Assembly: GCF_002865645.1 (NCBI RefSeq)
Contig: NW_020194618.1
Span: forward strand, 588,885 to 652,884
DNA from: Hyaloscypha bicolor E
Taxonomy: Eukaryota > Ascomycota > Leotiomycetes > Helotiales > Hyaloscyphaceae
DNA length: 64,000 nt
Reading direction: 5' to 3'
The position numbers and the translations under genes are program-made. Shown here one piece after another: positions 11,811 through 22,590 of this stretch. The notes under the pieces were generated by a model. The model saw nothing but the letters and a program-made list of their open reading frames with translations. It did no database searches and was not told the origin of the DNA. Numbering within the stretch: position 1 is the stretch's first letter; each line of letters begins with the position of its first letter.

Positions 11811-13238
11811 ATGGGTGGCGATCTCAACCTGAAGAAGTCATGGCATCCCGTGCTCATGAGCAATCAGAGGCGGGTGTGGGAGGAAGAAAAGAAAGCTCTT
11901 GATGAACGCAAGCGCACCGAACAGCGGATCAAAGAGTTGAAGGAGGAGCGTGCAAAGGAGGAAATCCAAGCCAAGCTCGAGGCAGCAGGCAGCCGAAAGC
12001 GAGTCGATCGTGTGGACTGGATGTACCAGGGACCTTCGAGCGGACAGGCGGGAACAACAGAGGAGATGGAAGGATATCTTTTGGGGAAGCGAAGAATCGA
12101 TGGCTTGATCAAGGGCACGGAGAACAAGAAGTTGGAGAAGCAAGCTTCTGAGGATAGCTTCATGGCATTGCAACATGCGAATACACTACGGGATACAGCT
12201 GCCAAGGTTCGAGAAGACCCGATGTTGGCGATCAAGAAGCAGGAGCAGGCAGCATACGAGGCTATGATGAACGACCCTATCAAGCGGAGGCAGTTACTTG
12301 CATTGGCCGGGAAGGGAGAAGAAAAGAAGGAGAAGAAAGAGAAGAAGCACCGGAGACATCACCACAGACACCGCGACGACTCGGATGACGAACGAAGACA
12401 TAAGAGGCGGCGGAGAGAGGATGACGATGGCCACAGGAGCAGCAGAACTGAGCATCGACGACGTCGGTCAGACTCATATTCGAGATCTCCATCACCAGTC
12501 AGGAGAAGAGACAGATCTCGGTCACCAGTCTCAAGAAGAGCCAGGTCGCGATCGCCAGTCCCAAAGAGAGAAAGATCACGGTCACCGGCCACAAGAAGAG
12601 ATAGACCCCGATCCCCCGTTACGAGGAGAGACAGATCGCCATCGCCTGTTAGGAGACGAGATAGCTTTGACAGACCGCCGAGACGGAGGTCAGCTTCGCC
12701 AGAAGAGCGGGGTAGAAGCAGGCCAAACAGAGAACGTGATTATGTCCGAACACGGAGAAGAAACTCCTCATCTATCGATTCTAGATCCTCAACACCAGAG
12801 CCACGACGGAGATCGCCTGATCGACGTGCTTCCTACCCTGCGGGTCGAGGTGGTTACGACAACAGAAACAATGGCGCGAATGGATGGAGCTATGATAATC
12901 GACGTAATGGAGGTGGCTACGAGAGAAGAGATGATAGACGGCCGCAAGGACGTCCTTCGAAAGAGTCTGGTGAGGGTAAGGAGGCAGAGCGTCAACGAAA
13001 GTTGGCAGAAATGCAACAAGAGGCCTCAAGACTGGATATTGACCGAGAGAAGCGTTTAGCAGCATTGGAGGAGCAAGAGAGAGCCGATCGTGAGGCTGAG
13101 AACAGAGCACGCGCGAAATCGTCGAAATACACTGACAAGGGTGCGTTCATCAGTGGGGTACGCCAGAAGGCTGACGATAAGGGATTGGCTGATCGCATTG
13201 GCCGTGGTAGGCAAGGCTTTCAGAGGGCTGAAGAATAA
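11811..13238 (+). CDS. cwc25: Pre-mRNA-splicing factor CWC25
   Basis: CWC25 joins the catalytically activated spliceosome to promote the first transesterification. The intronless frame encodes 475 residues. It begins [13 protein letters not shown], the hallmark of the CIR N-terminal domain, followed by a coiled-coil rich in Lys, Glu and Arg (residues about 20-60) and the conserved VDWMYQGP block (near residue 67). A basic His/Arg stretch comes next. Residues about 215-340 form an RS-type domain with repeated [14 protein letters not shown] units. The C-terminus holds another Glu/Arg coiled-coil and the conserved [32 protein letters not shown] end. The RS repeat is longer than in the yeast protein, as is usual in filamentous fungi. 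The start is unambiguous. Confidence 0.95.
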   Translation: MGGDLNLKKSWHPVLMSNQRRVWEEEKKALDERKRTEQRIKELKEERAKEEIQAKLEAAGSRKRVDRVDWMYQGPSSGQAGTTEEMEGYLLGKRRIDGLIKGTENKKLEKQASEDSFMALQHANTLRDTAAKVREDPMLAIKKQEQAAYEAMMNDPIKRRQLLALAGKGEEKKEKKEKKHRRHHHRHRDDSDDERRHKRRRREDDDGHRSSRTEHRRRRSDSYSRSPSPVRRRDRSRSPVSRRARSRSPVPKRERSRSPATRRDRPRSPVTRRDRSPSPVRRRDSFDRPPRRRSASPEERGRSRPNRERDYVRTRRRNSSSIDSRSSTPEPRRRSPDRRASYPAGRGGYDNRNNGANGWSYDNRRNGGGYERRDDRRPQGRPSKESGEGKEAERQRKLAEMQQEASRLDIDREKRLAALEEQERADREAENRARAKSSKYTDKGAFISGVRQKADDKGLADRIGRGRQGFQRAEE

Positions 13239-13569
13239 GTCTGTGTTACTGGCGAGGAGGGCTAAAGAATGCGGATACAGATATTGTATGCTCAATATCA
13301 AACTTACTGATATCCTTTCTAGATCCTAGTCAATGAGAACTTCCTCCATTCAATATCGGACATGTCGTTGATTGAAGACACAATTTCCTACTTTACAAGT
13401 TCACTCTCCAAGTGATGGCAATATTGAATGGGGGAGTATAGTTTTCATCCAAGGGAAGGGATTCCCTTCATTTCACTTCTTAACTCGTGCATCAACCATA
13501 AACTCCACCTTCGCTATGCATCCGAGTAATCGAAACCTGGGAGCCAACATTTTCCCCAGCTCTATATCT
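13239..13569. other. Convergent 3' intergenic spacer
   Basis: This spacer between the convergent ends of CWC25 and the lipoyl transferase gene presumably contains both 3' UTRs. No gene or repeat is seen. Confidence 0.5.
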
Positions 13570-14520
13570 TCATCTCGGAAGATGGTCGTTCAATTGCAGC
13601 TCCCCATCTTTGAGAGCCCCAATCTGCAGCCTAACCTTCTCTTTTCCATGTACCCCGTATAGTCCCTTAGCGAACTCCTCAACCCATTGTAACCCAACAA
13701 GATCCGGACACATAGCGTTCTTATAACTTTCACCATGCAATTCCCAAAGATCTGGCCTCTCCATCTTGAATTTGTCCTCACCAGAGAACCCACGTGCCTC
13801 CTCCATAGCCCACATAGACGTAACCCCCTTCCCAACCAACCCACACGCAACAATACGTTCAAACCACCTCAGATCCGTCTGAATGTTCAACCCAACCCCG
13901 TAACTGCTGATACTCCTCCTCAAATGTACACCCAGCGCCGCAATCTTCTTCTCCCCGCCCTCCTCCCACACCCCTGGATTCTCTGTTCTAACACCCTTCA
14001 TCCACCATCTGCCCAGCGTTGCAATCGTTACACTCTCTAGTAGATGCACATAACACCTAACACCTATCCCTTTCGGAAACTGCGGAAAACTCGTCCGTAA
14101 ATCGATAACTGGGTAAACAACCAGCTGTCCCGGCCCATGAAACGTCGTCTGCCCGCCCCTCAGCGTGGGCTCAATCTCCGCATACTGCGGCTCATATTCG
14201 GGGGGTTTGGACCGTTTGATTCCTTTGCCGGTTTGGGGCTTTAGGGGGTAAAGGGGGGCTTTGAGGAGGGAGATCTGGGACGGTGTGAGAGTGTCGTGTT
14301 CGCGTCGGCCGGTTGTGAAGACGGGTGTAGGCGTGAAGGTTAGGACTGTTGGATGGGGAGGTGGTGGGAGAGGAGAGGGTGGAGAGGGTGAGGAGACGAG
14401 GGCTTTGTGGGTGAGGAATTGGGAGACGAGATTTTGTTGGATGGATTGGGCGATGGGGAAGGGAGTTATGCCAGGGAGGTGGATGTGTCGGAGGTGGGTG
14501 ATGGGTGTGACCTGCCACAT
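13570..14520 (-). CDS. lip2: Octanoyl-[acyl-carrier-protein]:protein N-octanoyltransferase (LipB/Lip2)
   Basis: This mitochondrial enzyme moves octanoate from acyl carrier protein onto lipoyl domains, the first step of lipoate synthesis. The frame of 316 residues starts at an ATG. The signature RGGQTTFHGPGQLVVYPVIDL lies at residues 121-141, the Lys block EKKIAALGVHLRR at 190-202 (catalytic Lys192), the SSYGVGLNI block at about 205-213, and the catalytic Cys in IVACGLVGKGVTSM at Cys226. The segment from 50 to 60 is a Pro/Ser insert not present in bacterial LipB. No obvious cleavable mitochondrial presequence is visible in front of LRHIHLPG, so the true start could lie upstream in an unseen exon. 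The family assignment is firm. Confidence 0.93.
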   Translation of the reverse strand: MWQVTPITHLRHIHLPGITPFPIAQSIQQNLVSQFLTHKALVSSPSPPSPLPPPPHPTVLTFTPTPVFTTGRREHDTLTPSQISLLKAPLYPLKPQTGKGIKRSKPPEYEPQYAEIEPTLRGGQTTFHGPGQLVVYPVIDLRTSFPQFPKGIGVRCYVHLLESVTIATLGRWWMKGVRTENPGVWEEGGEKKIAALGVHLRRSISSYGVGLNIQTDLRWFERIVACGLVGKGVTSMWAMEEARGFSGEDKFKMERPDLWELHGESYKNAMCPDLVGLQWVEEFAKGLYGVHGKEKVRLQIGALKDGELQLNDHLPR

Positions 14521-15180
14521 CTGGGAGAGAACTGTAGAGTTGTGGATGTTTGCGAGGTTGTGGACAAGGCCAAGACGAGGCTGGGGCGTTTGGATGCAGG
14601 GCTGCTTTCTCGGTCGCCGTAGTCGAGAAATCTTTCAAAACTTCGACCACTTTTTCATCTTGTAATTTTGACCACAATTGTTTTCATCAAAGGCCAATCG
14701 GGGACTCTTCAGATCCAGAGTTGTCATTCTACGCCCCACGAATTTTTGATCGTGTTTGCGGTGGCGTGGTACCGCTCTCTGTACGACCGTACCCCAGCTT
14801 CTTCGATCCCTGGTTTCCTGCACTTGAAGGTTGTCGAGTCGAAAGCCTGCCAGATCGAAGTCAATGGTTCTTTAGCAAACTGGTCTTCACATCCAGTTAA
14901 TTGCCAAGATGTCTTGTTTGCCCCGAATTCAATGTTGATATTGTGTTCCACGATTCCGGAGGGGACATGTTCTAGCCTTCGAAACGCTTCCAAGCTTAAG
15001 CGCTGTTATGCAGTGTCCGGCGAAGCATCTGTCCGGCTTTATTTTTGTTCTTTTGATGGATTGGATGCCACATCACAATGCATGCTACATGGAGCTTGAA
15101 GGACAAGATATCTGAGGCCTTGCCATCGTCGTTGTCATTACCCGTCGGCAATTCCTCGCTTTGCTGGGGCCGACTTGCAC
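14521..15180. other. Intergenic, no gene supported
   Basis: Upstream region of the octanoyltransferase gene. Several short frames exist, but none carries a recognisable motif. Confidence 0.4.
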
Positions 15181-15184
15181 TAGC

Positions 15185-15790
15185 AAGTCGAACCCAGCAA
15201 CTCCGACATTCGAGATAAAATATTAATTAGTAAAATAACCACATAAGATATCGAAATAATAAAATTATATTATTATAGCCCTCAGTTAAGTTCATAATCG
15301 CCTAATAGAATTTTTCGCTATATGAGAAAGTTATAGTGCAAATTATTAATAATGAAACTTAAAGTAGTTATGTCAACTACTCCCTAAAGAAATTAGTTTA
15401 CAGTACGTCAACTAATTGCCATATTTATCGATATTAAATCATATATTACTATTAGAATTAAGAGTCTATATATCTCCCTGCATTGTCTGAGTATTAATAG
15501 CTTTAATCTTATGCTTTCTGCCCCGTGGTATGGTAGTTAACTTGGTATTGATTTGGCAAATTAATGGCCCGCGATTTTGGTGTTTTTGGCCTTGGCGTTA
15601 AGCGAGTTCCCTCCCAAAAGAATTATTAAAATCACATTTTAATCTATAATATAATACCACGTAATCGTACTAAAAAATGTTCTATTGCGCGATTATAGAG
15701 TCTATTATGGCCTATAATTATCTTAAGTTTTATCGTTATTGGATGTGTGATTGTTTTTTAATCTAATATATAGACTAAAAAATCGATGTC
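15185..15790. repeat. AT-rich island, probable RIP-degraded repeat
   Basis: The sequence drops abruptly to strongly AT-rich composition, dominated by TA, AAT and ATT words with stops in every frame, then returns to normal at about 15790. Sharp edges of this kind are typical of transposon copies mutated by repeat-induced point mutation in ascomycetes. No terminal repeats or coding remnants were recognised, so the element type is unknown. Confidence 0.55.
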
Positions 15791-16056
15791 GGAGTTGCTG
15801 GGATATCGGAATTGGTGGCACCAGCGAGCATGGTGAGCTGGCCCGAACAGGGTGCGGAAATGCCTGCGAGTACCCCGCTCTAGGAGCATGGCTGCGAGCC
15901 TGTAGGATTGTGAGAGCCGAGAGCCTTCTCCAAAACATGAATACACCTTTATATCTCAGATCATCTTTATCGTTGCTCTCCTGTTTCCACATTACTTCAT
16001 ATTACTATATCAAGCAGATGAAGGTTTATTTTTGGCCAAGATAAATCAAGTTCAGC

Positions 16057-18504
16057 ATGCCTTTGCATACTCCGTTGGACAACCCACTTGCAACTGACGA
16101 TTTATCAAAGCCTCACGTCTTATGTCCCACCTGTCACCACATCGTTCAATCCTCCCAGGTCCTGTCACATCATCGCCGACCATGGCAGAGACGAGAATGC
16201 TTTCCTCATTTCCCCACTAGAATAGAGTTGAACGAGTCTACCGATCGAGGATGTCATCTCTATACTTTGATTGCATCCGCACTATCGGGCAAGCCTTACT
16301 ATTCACGTGACAGTATGAATAGACTAGAGCACATCAAGTTGGAAATCAACGTCATACGTCGTACGAACCAAAACTAGTTCATGTTCCACATATTAGCACT
16401 AGCTGTATACCCCACAGTGATAATACTTTTGAGGAAACTTATCTTTGGGCCACTAACTATCGCACGGATGTATTCTTGGCTTTTATTACCTTGGATTCTG
16501 GTACTCCTTGTTGATAGTACTTTCAAACGTGCCCGAAGATGCCTAAAGCAGAAAGAGATCTCGAATCAGTCCCATATCAACATATACGCCGCCGAAGAGG
16601 ATCTTACAGTTAAGGGTTTTCTCAAAGTAATGATAGCATCGCCAGGGATAAGAGGCCTCGTTGGTTACAGGTCGTTGAGCGATTACCGGGCAGGTGATGT
16701 AGTGTTGAGACTTAGCCTAGAACTCGATACTGATCAATAGACAGAAAAACGCGAGGTTCCCTCAGAAACAGATATTACGGCAGTCCGATCCATCTATAAT
16801 GGATCAAAAATGATGCTCGATGTCGCAAAGCATTGGATGGACACTTGTTCCGCTACTCATCCAAAATGTGCGGTCCAACTTAATACTGAATTCAGAGCCC
16901 CAACTCGTCTATTAGATGTAGCCAAATTTGAACACAATCGAACCGCGCGCCTTGTGTTATCAAAAGACCTGGAAGAAGATCTTCGTTATCTGACGTTGAG
17001 CTATTGTTGGGGAGGCAAAAGTGCTCTAATGCTTAAGAACTCAAACATCGAGGAGTTAAGAGAGGGTATATCCTTATCCATGGTACCTTTAACCATTGCA
17101 CAAGCGATTGAGGTCACACATCGCCTCGGATTCCGTTACCTGTGGGTCGACTCACTTTGCATCATTCAGGATTCGCCGGAAGACTTCTCTAAAGAGTTAC
17201 AATTGATGGGTGAAATATACAGACGTGCTTATTTTACGATTGCTGCTTCATCAGCCACCGACTGCACGCAAGGACTTTTACATCAGAAAAACTCTCTACA
17301 GTTTTTTCCGTGCAGAATATCATGTGTCAATTCTGTCGAGATCTTCATCCAAGAATCCGCTTCCCTCCCCACTCCAGAGGATGTACGAGCTATGATTATC
17401 GATGAAGGTCCTTTGAATAGAAGAGCCTGGGTTGTACAAGAGCGACTGCTTTCTATGAGGACTTTGCATTTTGGGCTCAATGGACTACTTTTCTGGGAAT
17501 GTGATACTTGCGAAGCGTTCGACGGGAGACCTCATGGAACTATCATACAGTCACGTACATGGGACGCGGACCCTAAATTCGCAGCTCGAACGCTACTCCA
17601 AACCCCACGGGATTTGTACAATGGCCTATCATCTGGAGATATTTCTTTGGCCGCCGCGGAGAGGTTAAGAGATCCTGAGTACCAAGGATTGGCTTCTTCT
17701 GCTGCCATCACCGGCATTGCTGCTCGAGACTTCTTCTTCTTCTGGCATATCCTGATAATGTACTACACTCGATGCAACATAACAAAGATCACTGATCGTC
17801 TTCCTGGAATCACTGGTATTATGATGGAAATTCAAAAGGCATCTGGATTCGCAATACATGACGGCATTTGGCATTTTGACAGCCATTCTTGTGCATTGGA
17901 ACTTCTTTGGGCCGTGACCTCTCACCACGGCAAACGCATCGAGAATAGAGCGCCAACATGGTCCTGGGGAGCTGTAGATACTAGTATCGAATATCCTTTG
18001 GACTCTCCTTCGGGCGATTACACTACCGAAGTCGAGATATTGTATATCCAGTCTGCCTACGTAGAGAAGAACCAGCTTGCAGAAGCTGAGAGCTTCGAGC
18101 CTGGGTGCTTGTGCCTTTCTGGCAAATTATTACCAGTTGATCGAGCAGATATCTTAGATCCACGAATGGGTTTTGTGGGAGACGTAGGTCACAGGGAATT
18201 AGAAGGCACGGGGCAAGAATACTTTTGTTTGCTTGTTGCTCGCAAGGGGTATGACTGTGCCGGTCTGGTGCTAAGTAGAGTCAAGCGCATATCGCACAGA
18301 GACTACTATGAGCGTATCGGATTGTGGAACGTAAGATTCGTACGCAGAGAACCGGCATGGTGGGCGGACCCCACTTTGCGAGATGGACACGGATTTCCAA
18401 TACATCAAAGCAACTACCAGACCGCGATAAATGCTGGAGATGGAGCGTATGGATATTATTTACAGGCGAAATCCCATTGGGCACAGAGGATTACCATTCT
18501 TTAA
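16057..18504 (+). pseudogene. HET (heterokaryon incompatibility) domain protein, frame interrupted
   Basis: HET proteins trigger programmed cell death when genetically different hyphae fuse. The core frame (16810-18504, 564 residues) contains the domain motifs in order: LRYLTLSYCWGG, RYLWVDSLCIIQDS, IYRRAYFTIAASSA, and LNRRAWVVQERLLS with LLFWEC; it ends with the usual APTWSWGAVD block. Upstream, in the same frame, 16057-16377 supplies a typical HET N-terminus with LCPTCHHIV and DRGCHLYTLI, and 16381-16740 lies between. In-frame TAG stops at 16375 and 16738 separate the parts. The second can be removed by a frame-preserving GT-AG intron at 16694-16744 (51 nt). I found no clean intron for the first. 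Either it is a multi-exon gene or a recently interrupted allele; the core domain itself is intact. Confidence 0.6.
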
Positions 18505-19790
18505 TCTTACCTGTCTGCTTAGACAATATAATCTTCATTTCGTCAGAAGGATGTTGCTACTGGAATATTTGATTATATGCAATAGAAACACGGAGGACTG
18601 AAAACAAGCTTAGAGTCTGATGCTTCGTTTCGAAAGATGACTTGTCGAGCAAAACAATCTACGGGTAACATAGTGAACTGGCTATTATGGAAAAGATATG
18701 ATTGCATGAACACATCTGAGACAGATTAGTTTGGTATGTAGTAAACTATCCCTTGATTAATTCCTTTTCTTATCTATGCTACTCGACTTTCTAGCGTTCT
18801 TCAATGAATCGCGGTATAGTATTACTAGGGTCCAAAGCTATTCTAGTTATATATACCAGCAGCCCTCGCACCAGGTTTTCGACCCCGCTTTCGAGGCTAA
18901 CCCCTTGGTGAAGAAGTTCTCCTTTAGTGATGGTAGGGTATTTGCTCTTTGATAAAGGACCCAAAATTGCTCTAGCAGGAACCCTGTAATAGGAGCAGAA
19001 ACAGATTCCCGGGCAAAATTCGGTAAGAAAATTATAGCCGGGGTATACAGGAGGCCAAAATGGTTCCACACGTTATGGCGCGCAGGCTGGTTCAGGCTCT
19101 GCTCAGGCTCTGCTCAGGCTCTGCTCAGGCTCTGCTCACCCTCGGCTCAGGTATGCTCGCGCTCAGCTCAGGTTAACGCAGCAGTTGCTCACGTCCGCAG
19201 ATTAAAACGAAACCAGCGAAAGGGAAAATCAATCCTGAGTCTATGGGTATCGCCGCGCTTGCCTCGAATGCTTGACACATATCACTCAAAGCGGCGACCT
19301 GAGTACGGGTGCTCTGATGGAAAACCAAAATACGCCCTCCACAATGGTGACCTTTTCAAAGCGTGTTCAACGAGTGGTTTGGAACAGGAAATTCTTTCGC
19401 TCACGAGTGTGGCATCTCCCAACACGAAAGGGAGCAGTTATTTGGTCTTGCTCCTACAAAGTCGCAGGTGAGACCTCATTGTTATTCTTTTTGGCTGCGG
19501 TGTGCCTGTCGTTTTGCTAGAGTTCCATACCAGGGATGACTATTAGTTTAGCTTGTTGGGGAAACATATGTTCATGGCATGATAGATGGAGAAACTTTTT
19601 CGAGGGAGAAACCTGAGTATCCATATGATGAGTCTGAGGCGGCTCGTACGTTCGGGATCCGCTGAATGTTAGAGTATTTTCGGGAGATCAACAGCTACTG
19701 GGAGTACTGAACTTCTTTGTTACATTCAAGATTCGTTGAAAGCTCCAAGTCTATGAGTACCAGGCTTGGCAGTAATACCAAATTTCCGGT
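18505..19790. other. Repeat-adjacent intergenic sequence, no gene supported
   Basis: No recognisable gene. The segment includes an 11-bp tandem repeat (listed separately). It leads into an AT-rich island and belongs to the accessory stretch around the HET gene. Confidence 0.4.
19093..19136. repeat. Four exact tandem copies of an 11-bp unit
   Basis: The unit CAGGCTCTGCT occurs four times head to tail. It is followed by degenerate GCTCAGG/GCTCGC versions up to about 19170, so the original array was longer. Function is unknown; it may be part of a repeated element or a minisatellite. Confidence 0.85.
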
Positions 19791-19794
19791 ATCG

Positions 19795-20345
19795 ATACGT
19801 ATAGATGCCAGAACCGTAAGGTATCGATTATTTGACCTAATTCTGCCCCTTAATCGCGATTAACTTTAGAACTACTTCTCTTATAAGAAAACTTTCAGTG
19901 GCGCAAATATTCTGATTAATTTAGGCTTTCAATTTATCTACTTATCTTATACATAAGACTAAAACTCGTCTCAATGCGGCTATTTTAAGCAAAAAGGAGC
20001 TTTTGAGATTTTCATAAGCCTCGCTTATAATAAGCATCTCAATAAGAGATACGAATACGATGGCTATTTTAAATTTAAGATATTATTCACTTTTATTAAT
20101 AATATTAATTAATTCTTTTAATAGAAAAGTTAGAAAATAAAGGTACTATATATGAATATATTATTATATAAATTAAATAATAAAAGAAGGAGATAATTTA
20201 AGACTATTTAAGAGGTAAGAATTAATTCCGAATTTTTGCAATGTCTGACTAATACTATCTAGTATTAATACCTTACTAATACCTTACGAATTATTGCCAA
20301 GCCTAATGGGTACATTATCCAGGAATGGAGTATTACCCCTATATA
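19795..20345. repeat. AT-rich island, probable RIP-degraded repeat
   Basis: This is a second abruptly AT-rich segment with stops in all frames and runs of TTAATAATATTAATTAA type. It separates the HET gene region from a decayed gene. Composition matches the island at 15.2-15.8 kb, consistent with RIP-mutated transposon DNA. No terminal repeats could be recognised. Confidence 0.55.
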
Positions 20346-20406
20346 TCAACAAGGTCATGTACACGCAGTGTTATAGGATATGTAATTGATAATATAACGA
20401 GCTTAA

Positions 20407-21330
20407 TCAATGATGTGATACAGCTGTCTGGATTTCTTCGAGCTTTATATTTCCGCAACGCCTGAAATTCGTAGGACATTCGAAAAGCACCAGACTTAGA
20501 TATCCAAGAACCCGCTGAACATTCGAGTTCCATATCCTGTAAATGTTCCCCCTCTCTGGGAACATCCAGATTTCCGCTTCCAATGCCATCAGATTGAGAT
20601 GGACTTTGAGAACTTTCGCAGATCTGTAAAACCGATCAGTCAATTCAACCGAAGCGTAGCGATTCCAAACCCCCTTTTCGAGATCCGACTGGACCGCAAC
20701 GCAGTTCGCAATGGTTTGCATGTTCGAATCTGGTAATTGACCATAAACTTGCTTGATTTGATATAGTTCGCCATCTTTCAAAAGTAGAGCACGCTTCTGG
20801 GAAAGACTGTCAATCTTTGGAGCCCCGCAGCCTTCCGACTGAAGTCCCGAGCCTCGTCCTAATGGGTGGGGGCTGTGCAAGCCAAATGCGCCATCGAATT
20901 TTCTAGACCATTCATTTCAGCCAATAATACCGCCACCTCATATTCTTTGCAGATGCGAAATCAATCTCATTGGTTCGGATCCACTCTTCGTCCGCAGTGC
21001 ATGCTTGAAGTATGTTACACCATTCCGAATCTGTACACCAATAAAGCGGAACTTGCTCCCAAGCTGGGCACAATGGCTTGAGAGACATTGCATTTACCTC
21101 CGCGGACGCATTGTCTCTTATTCGTTTTACAAGGCCCCAGTTGTAACCTGCGATCGCTCTCCGTCCGGTTGTGTGCGGTAATCGTGGAGAACTTTTTAGG
21201 CTTTCAAAGTGGTAGCCTGGTCTTGGGCCGGGTATATCCTGCTCACAAGTTGGTTGTGCAAACCAGTCTAAGTCTTCAAGTGGTTTGCAAAACGTAGTGT
21301 AGTATGGAGGAAACAACTGCTCTGTTTGCT
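20407..21330 (-). pseudogene. Decayed protein-coding gene, family not recognised
   Basis: Two adjacent minus-strand frames have natural protein composition but no ATG start and lie in different frames. Block 21330-20912 reads through LFPPYYTTFCKPLEDLDWF, PLCPAWEQVPLYWCTDSEWC and NEIDFASAKNMRWRYYW, then meets a stop. Block 20880-20407 reads through LLLKDGELYQIKQVYGQLPD, AEIWMFPERGNIYRIWNSN and NVQRVLGYLSLVLFECPTNF. The coding texture (aromatic and Trp-rich, few repeats) argues against chance. The missing start, the frame change and the neighbouring AT-rich island argue for a pseudogene. No function is assigned. Confidence 0.4.
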
Positions 21331-21788
21331 TTCATATAATTCTGCCAGCAGGAGCTTAATTCGAGTTTGGGGATCAAACATCAATCATTGTCCGCTATTG
21401 ACTTTGTTGTTCAAGTCTCACGATGACTCTTCATCTAATGACTTTTTCGTCAACGGCATCGAGTTAACGAGATGGGGTGGTTCACAGGAAGGCAACTCCT
21501 TCCTTTGACCGAGTCGGCCAGTCGCACCTGCCTTCGTCCCTCTCAGCCAACTCCTCTGTAAGAACTCTCTAGCAAGTTTCAAGGAACGTCAAGCTTTCTA
21601 AATCAATACGTATTCTCTCCATGCCTCAGCCTCGAGTACATCCTCCTTCTGCTCGCTGTGTGACCCCGGTCAAAATTCTCGCTCCTCTCATCTCAGTATG
21701 CCACACCCTCGACATCGCAAATCTGTTCCTTGAACCCTTCTTCACAAAACAAGATCCAGAGCTGGCACACACTTGAACCTCTTGTTTA

Positions 21789-22080
21789 CCTCGCCTCAAC
21801 CAATGCTCTCAAAACTTAAGAAGCGAATCTGGAACTTCGTGGTCGAGCGTACGAGGAAGGTGTCTACACGCTGGAAGCATTTGAGGGGATGCTGAAGGAG
21901 ATGTTACCCTCTGTTGATAGCCTGGAAGAGTCTAGGGATAAGCTTGTGATTCCTTTGAAAGTCGAGAGAAAGAGGTGCGGGGGTGATGTTAGGGTGTTGG
22001 AGGAAGTGTGTGAAGGGGTTGAGAAGAGGCGTGGGATCCTGGCGAGAGCATTTACGGGTCTGGAGAGGAGGCAGTTATGA
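21789..22080 (+). pseudogene. Short coding-like fragment ending in a charged helix
   Basis: A frame reading AYEEGVYTLEAFEGMLKEM, followed by Glu/Lys/Arg-rich helical sequence up to a stop at 22080, looks like the tail of a larger protein. The upstream part has no start codon in the same frame. A pattern of this kind is seen in the C-terminal coiled region of some recombinases, but the match is too short to name. Confidence 0.25.
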
Positions 22081-22135
22081 GTAACGCCACTTTGCGGGTT
22101 GGGGCACAGATTAAGTCAGACGTGCGGGAGTATTA

Positions 22136-22590
22136 TTATACTCCATGTTCTTTGGCTCTACGGAACTCTAGTCCCCCAGAGCAGCTACAAAAGAAGCCTA
22201 GTGCACCATAATAATCCTCTCCCCATGCCATGATAAAACACGCCTGTGAAAGCCCCATCGCCTCAGCACTCATTATCCACGATTTCCTTCGTTGCCATTC
22301 TATATCCATTTCAATCCTAGTGATTACCGTTCGCGAAGCCAATGCCACAGCATTCGAGATATCCATGACAGATTTGCGAGATACGATTATGCCGCCTCTT
22401 TCATCTTGACAGTAATATCTGGCTCAATGATATCCAAGCGGACTCGCCAAACCTCGTACTGATGGACGGTATTGCTGACATCACAGCAGTGGTCGTTGTA
22501 AAGGTCATGTTCGAAGGGAACTTGTCTTGCTCGTTGAACCTCCAAGTACTTCTCATCCAAGTCCTCAAGGGCGAAAACGGGGTACCGATA
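22136..22590 (-). pseudogene. Unrecognised coding remnant without start codon
   Basis: On the minus strand, a frame from about 22590 to 22403 reads YRYPVFALEDLDEKYLEV, RQVPFEHDLYNDHCCDVSN and VHQYEVWRVRLDIIEPDI, and ends at TAA. It has no ATG and is preceded by a stop. Immediately downstream in another frame comes an ATG-initiated 76-codon frame (22366-22136) with EMDIEWQRRKSWIMSAEAMG. Together they look like a decayed gene rather than chance frames. No family is recognised. Confidence 0.35.

Noticed and set aside
18791..19071. Pro/aromatic-rich minus-strand frames near the 11-bp repeat
   Set aside because: Two overlapping frames with no motif and no ATG-supported gene model; they could be part of a repeat but not of a supported gene.
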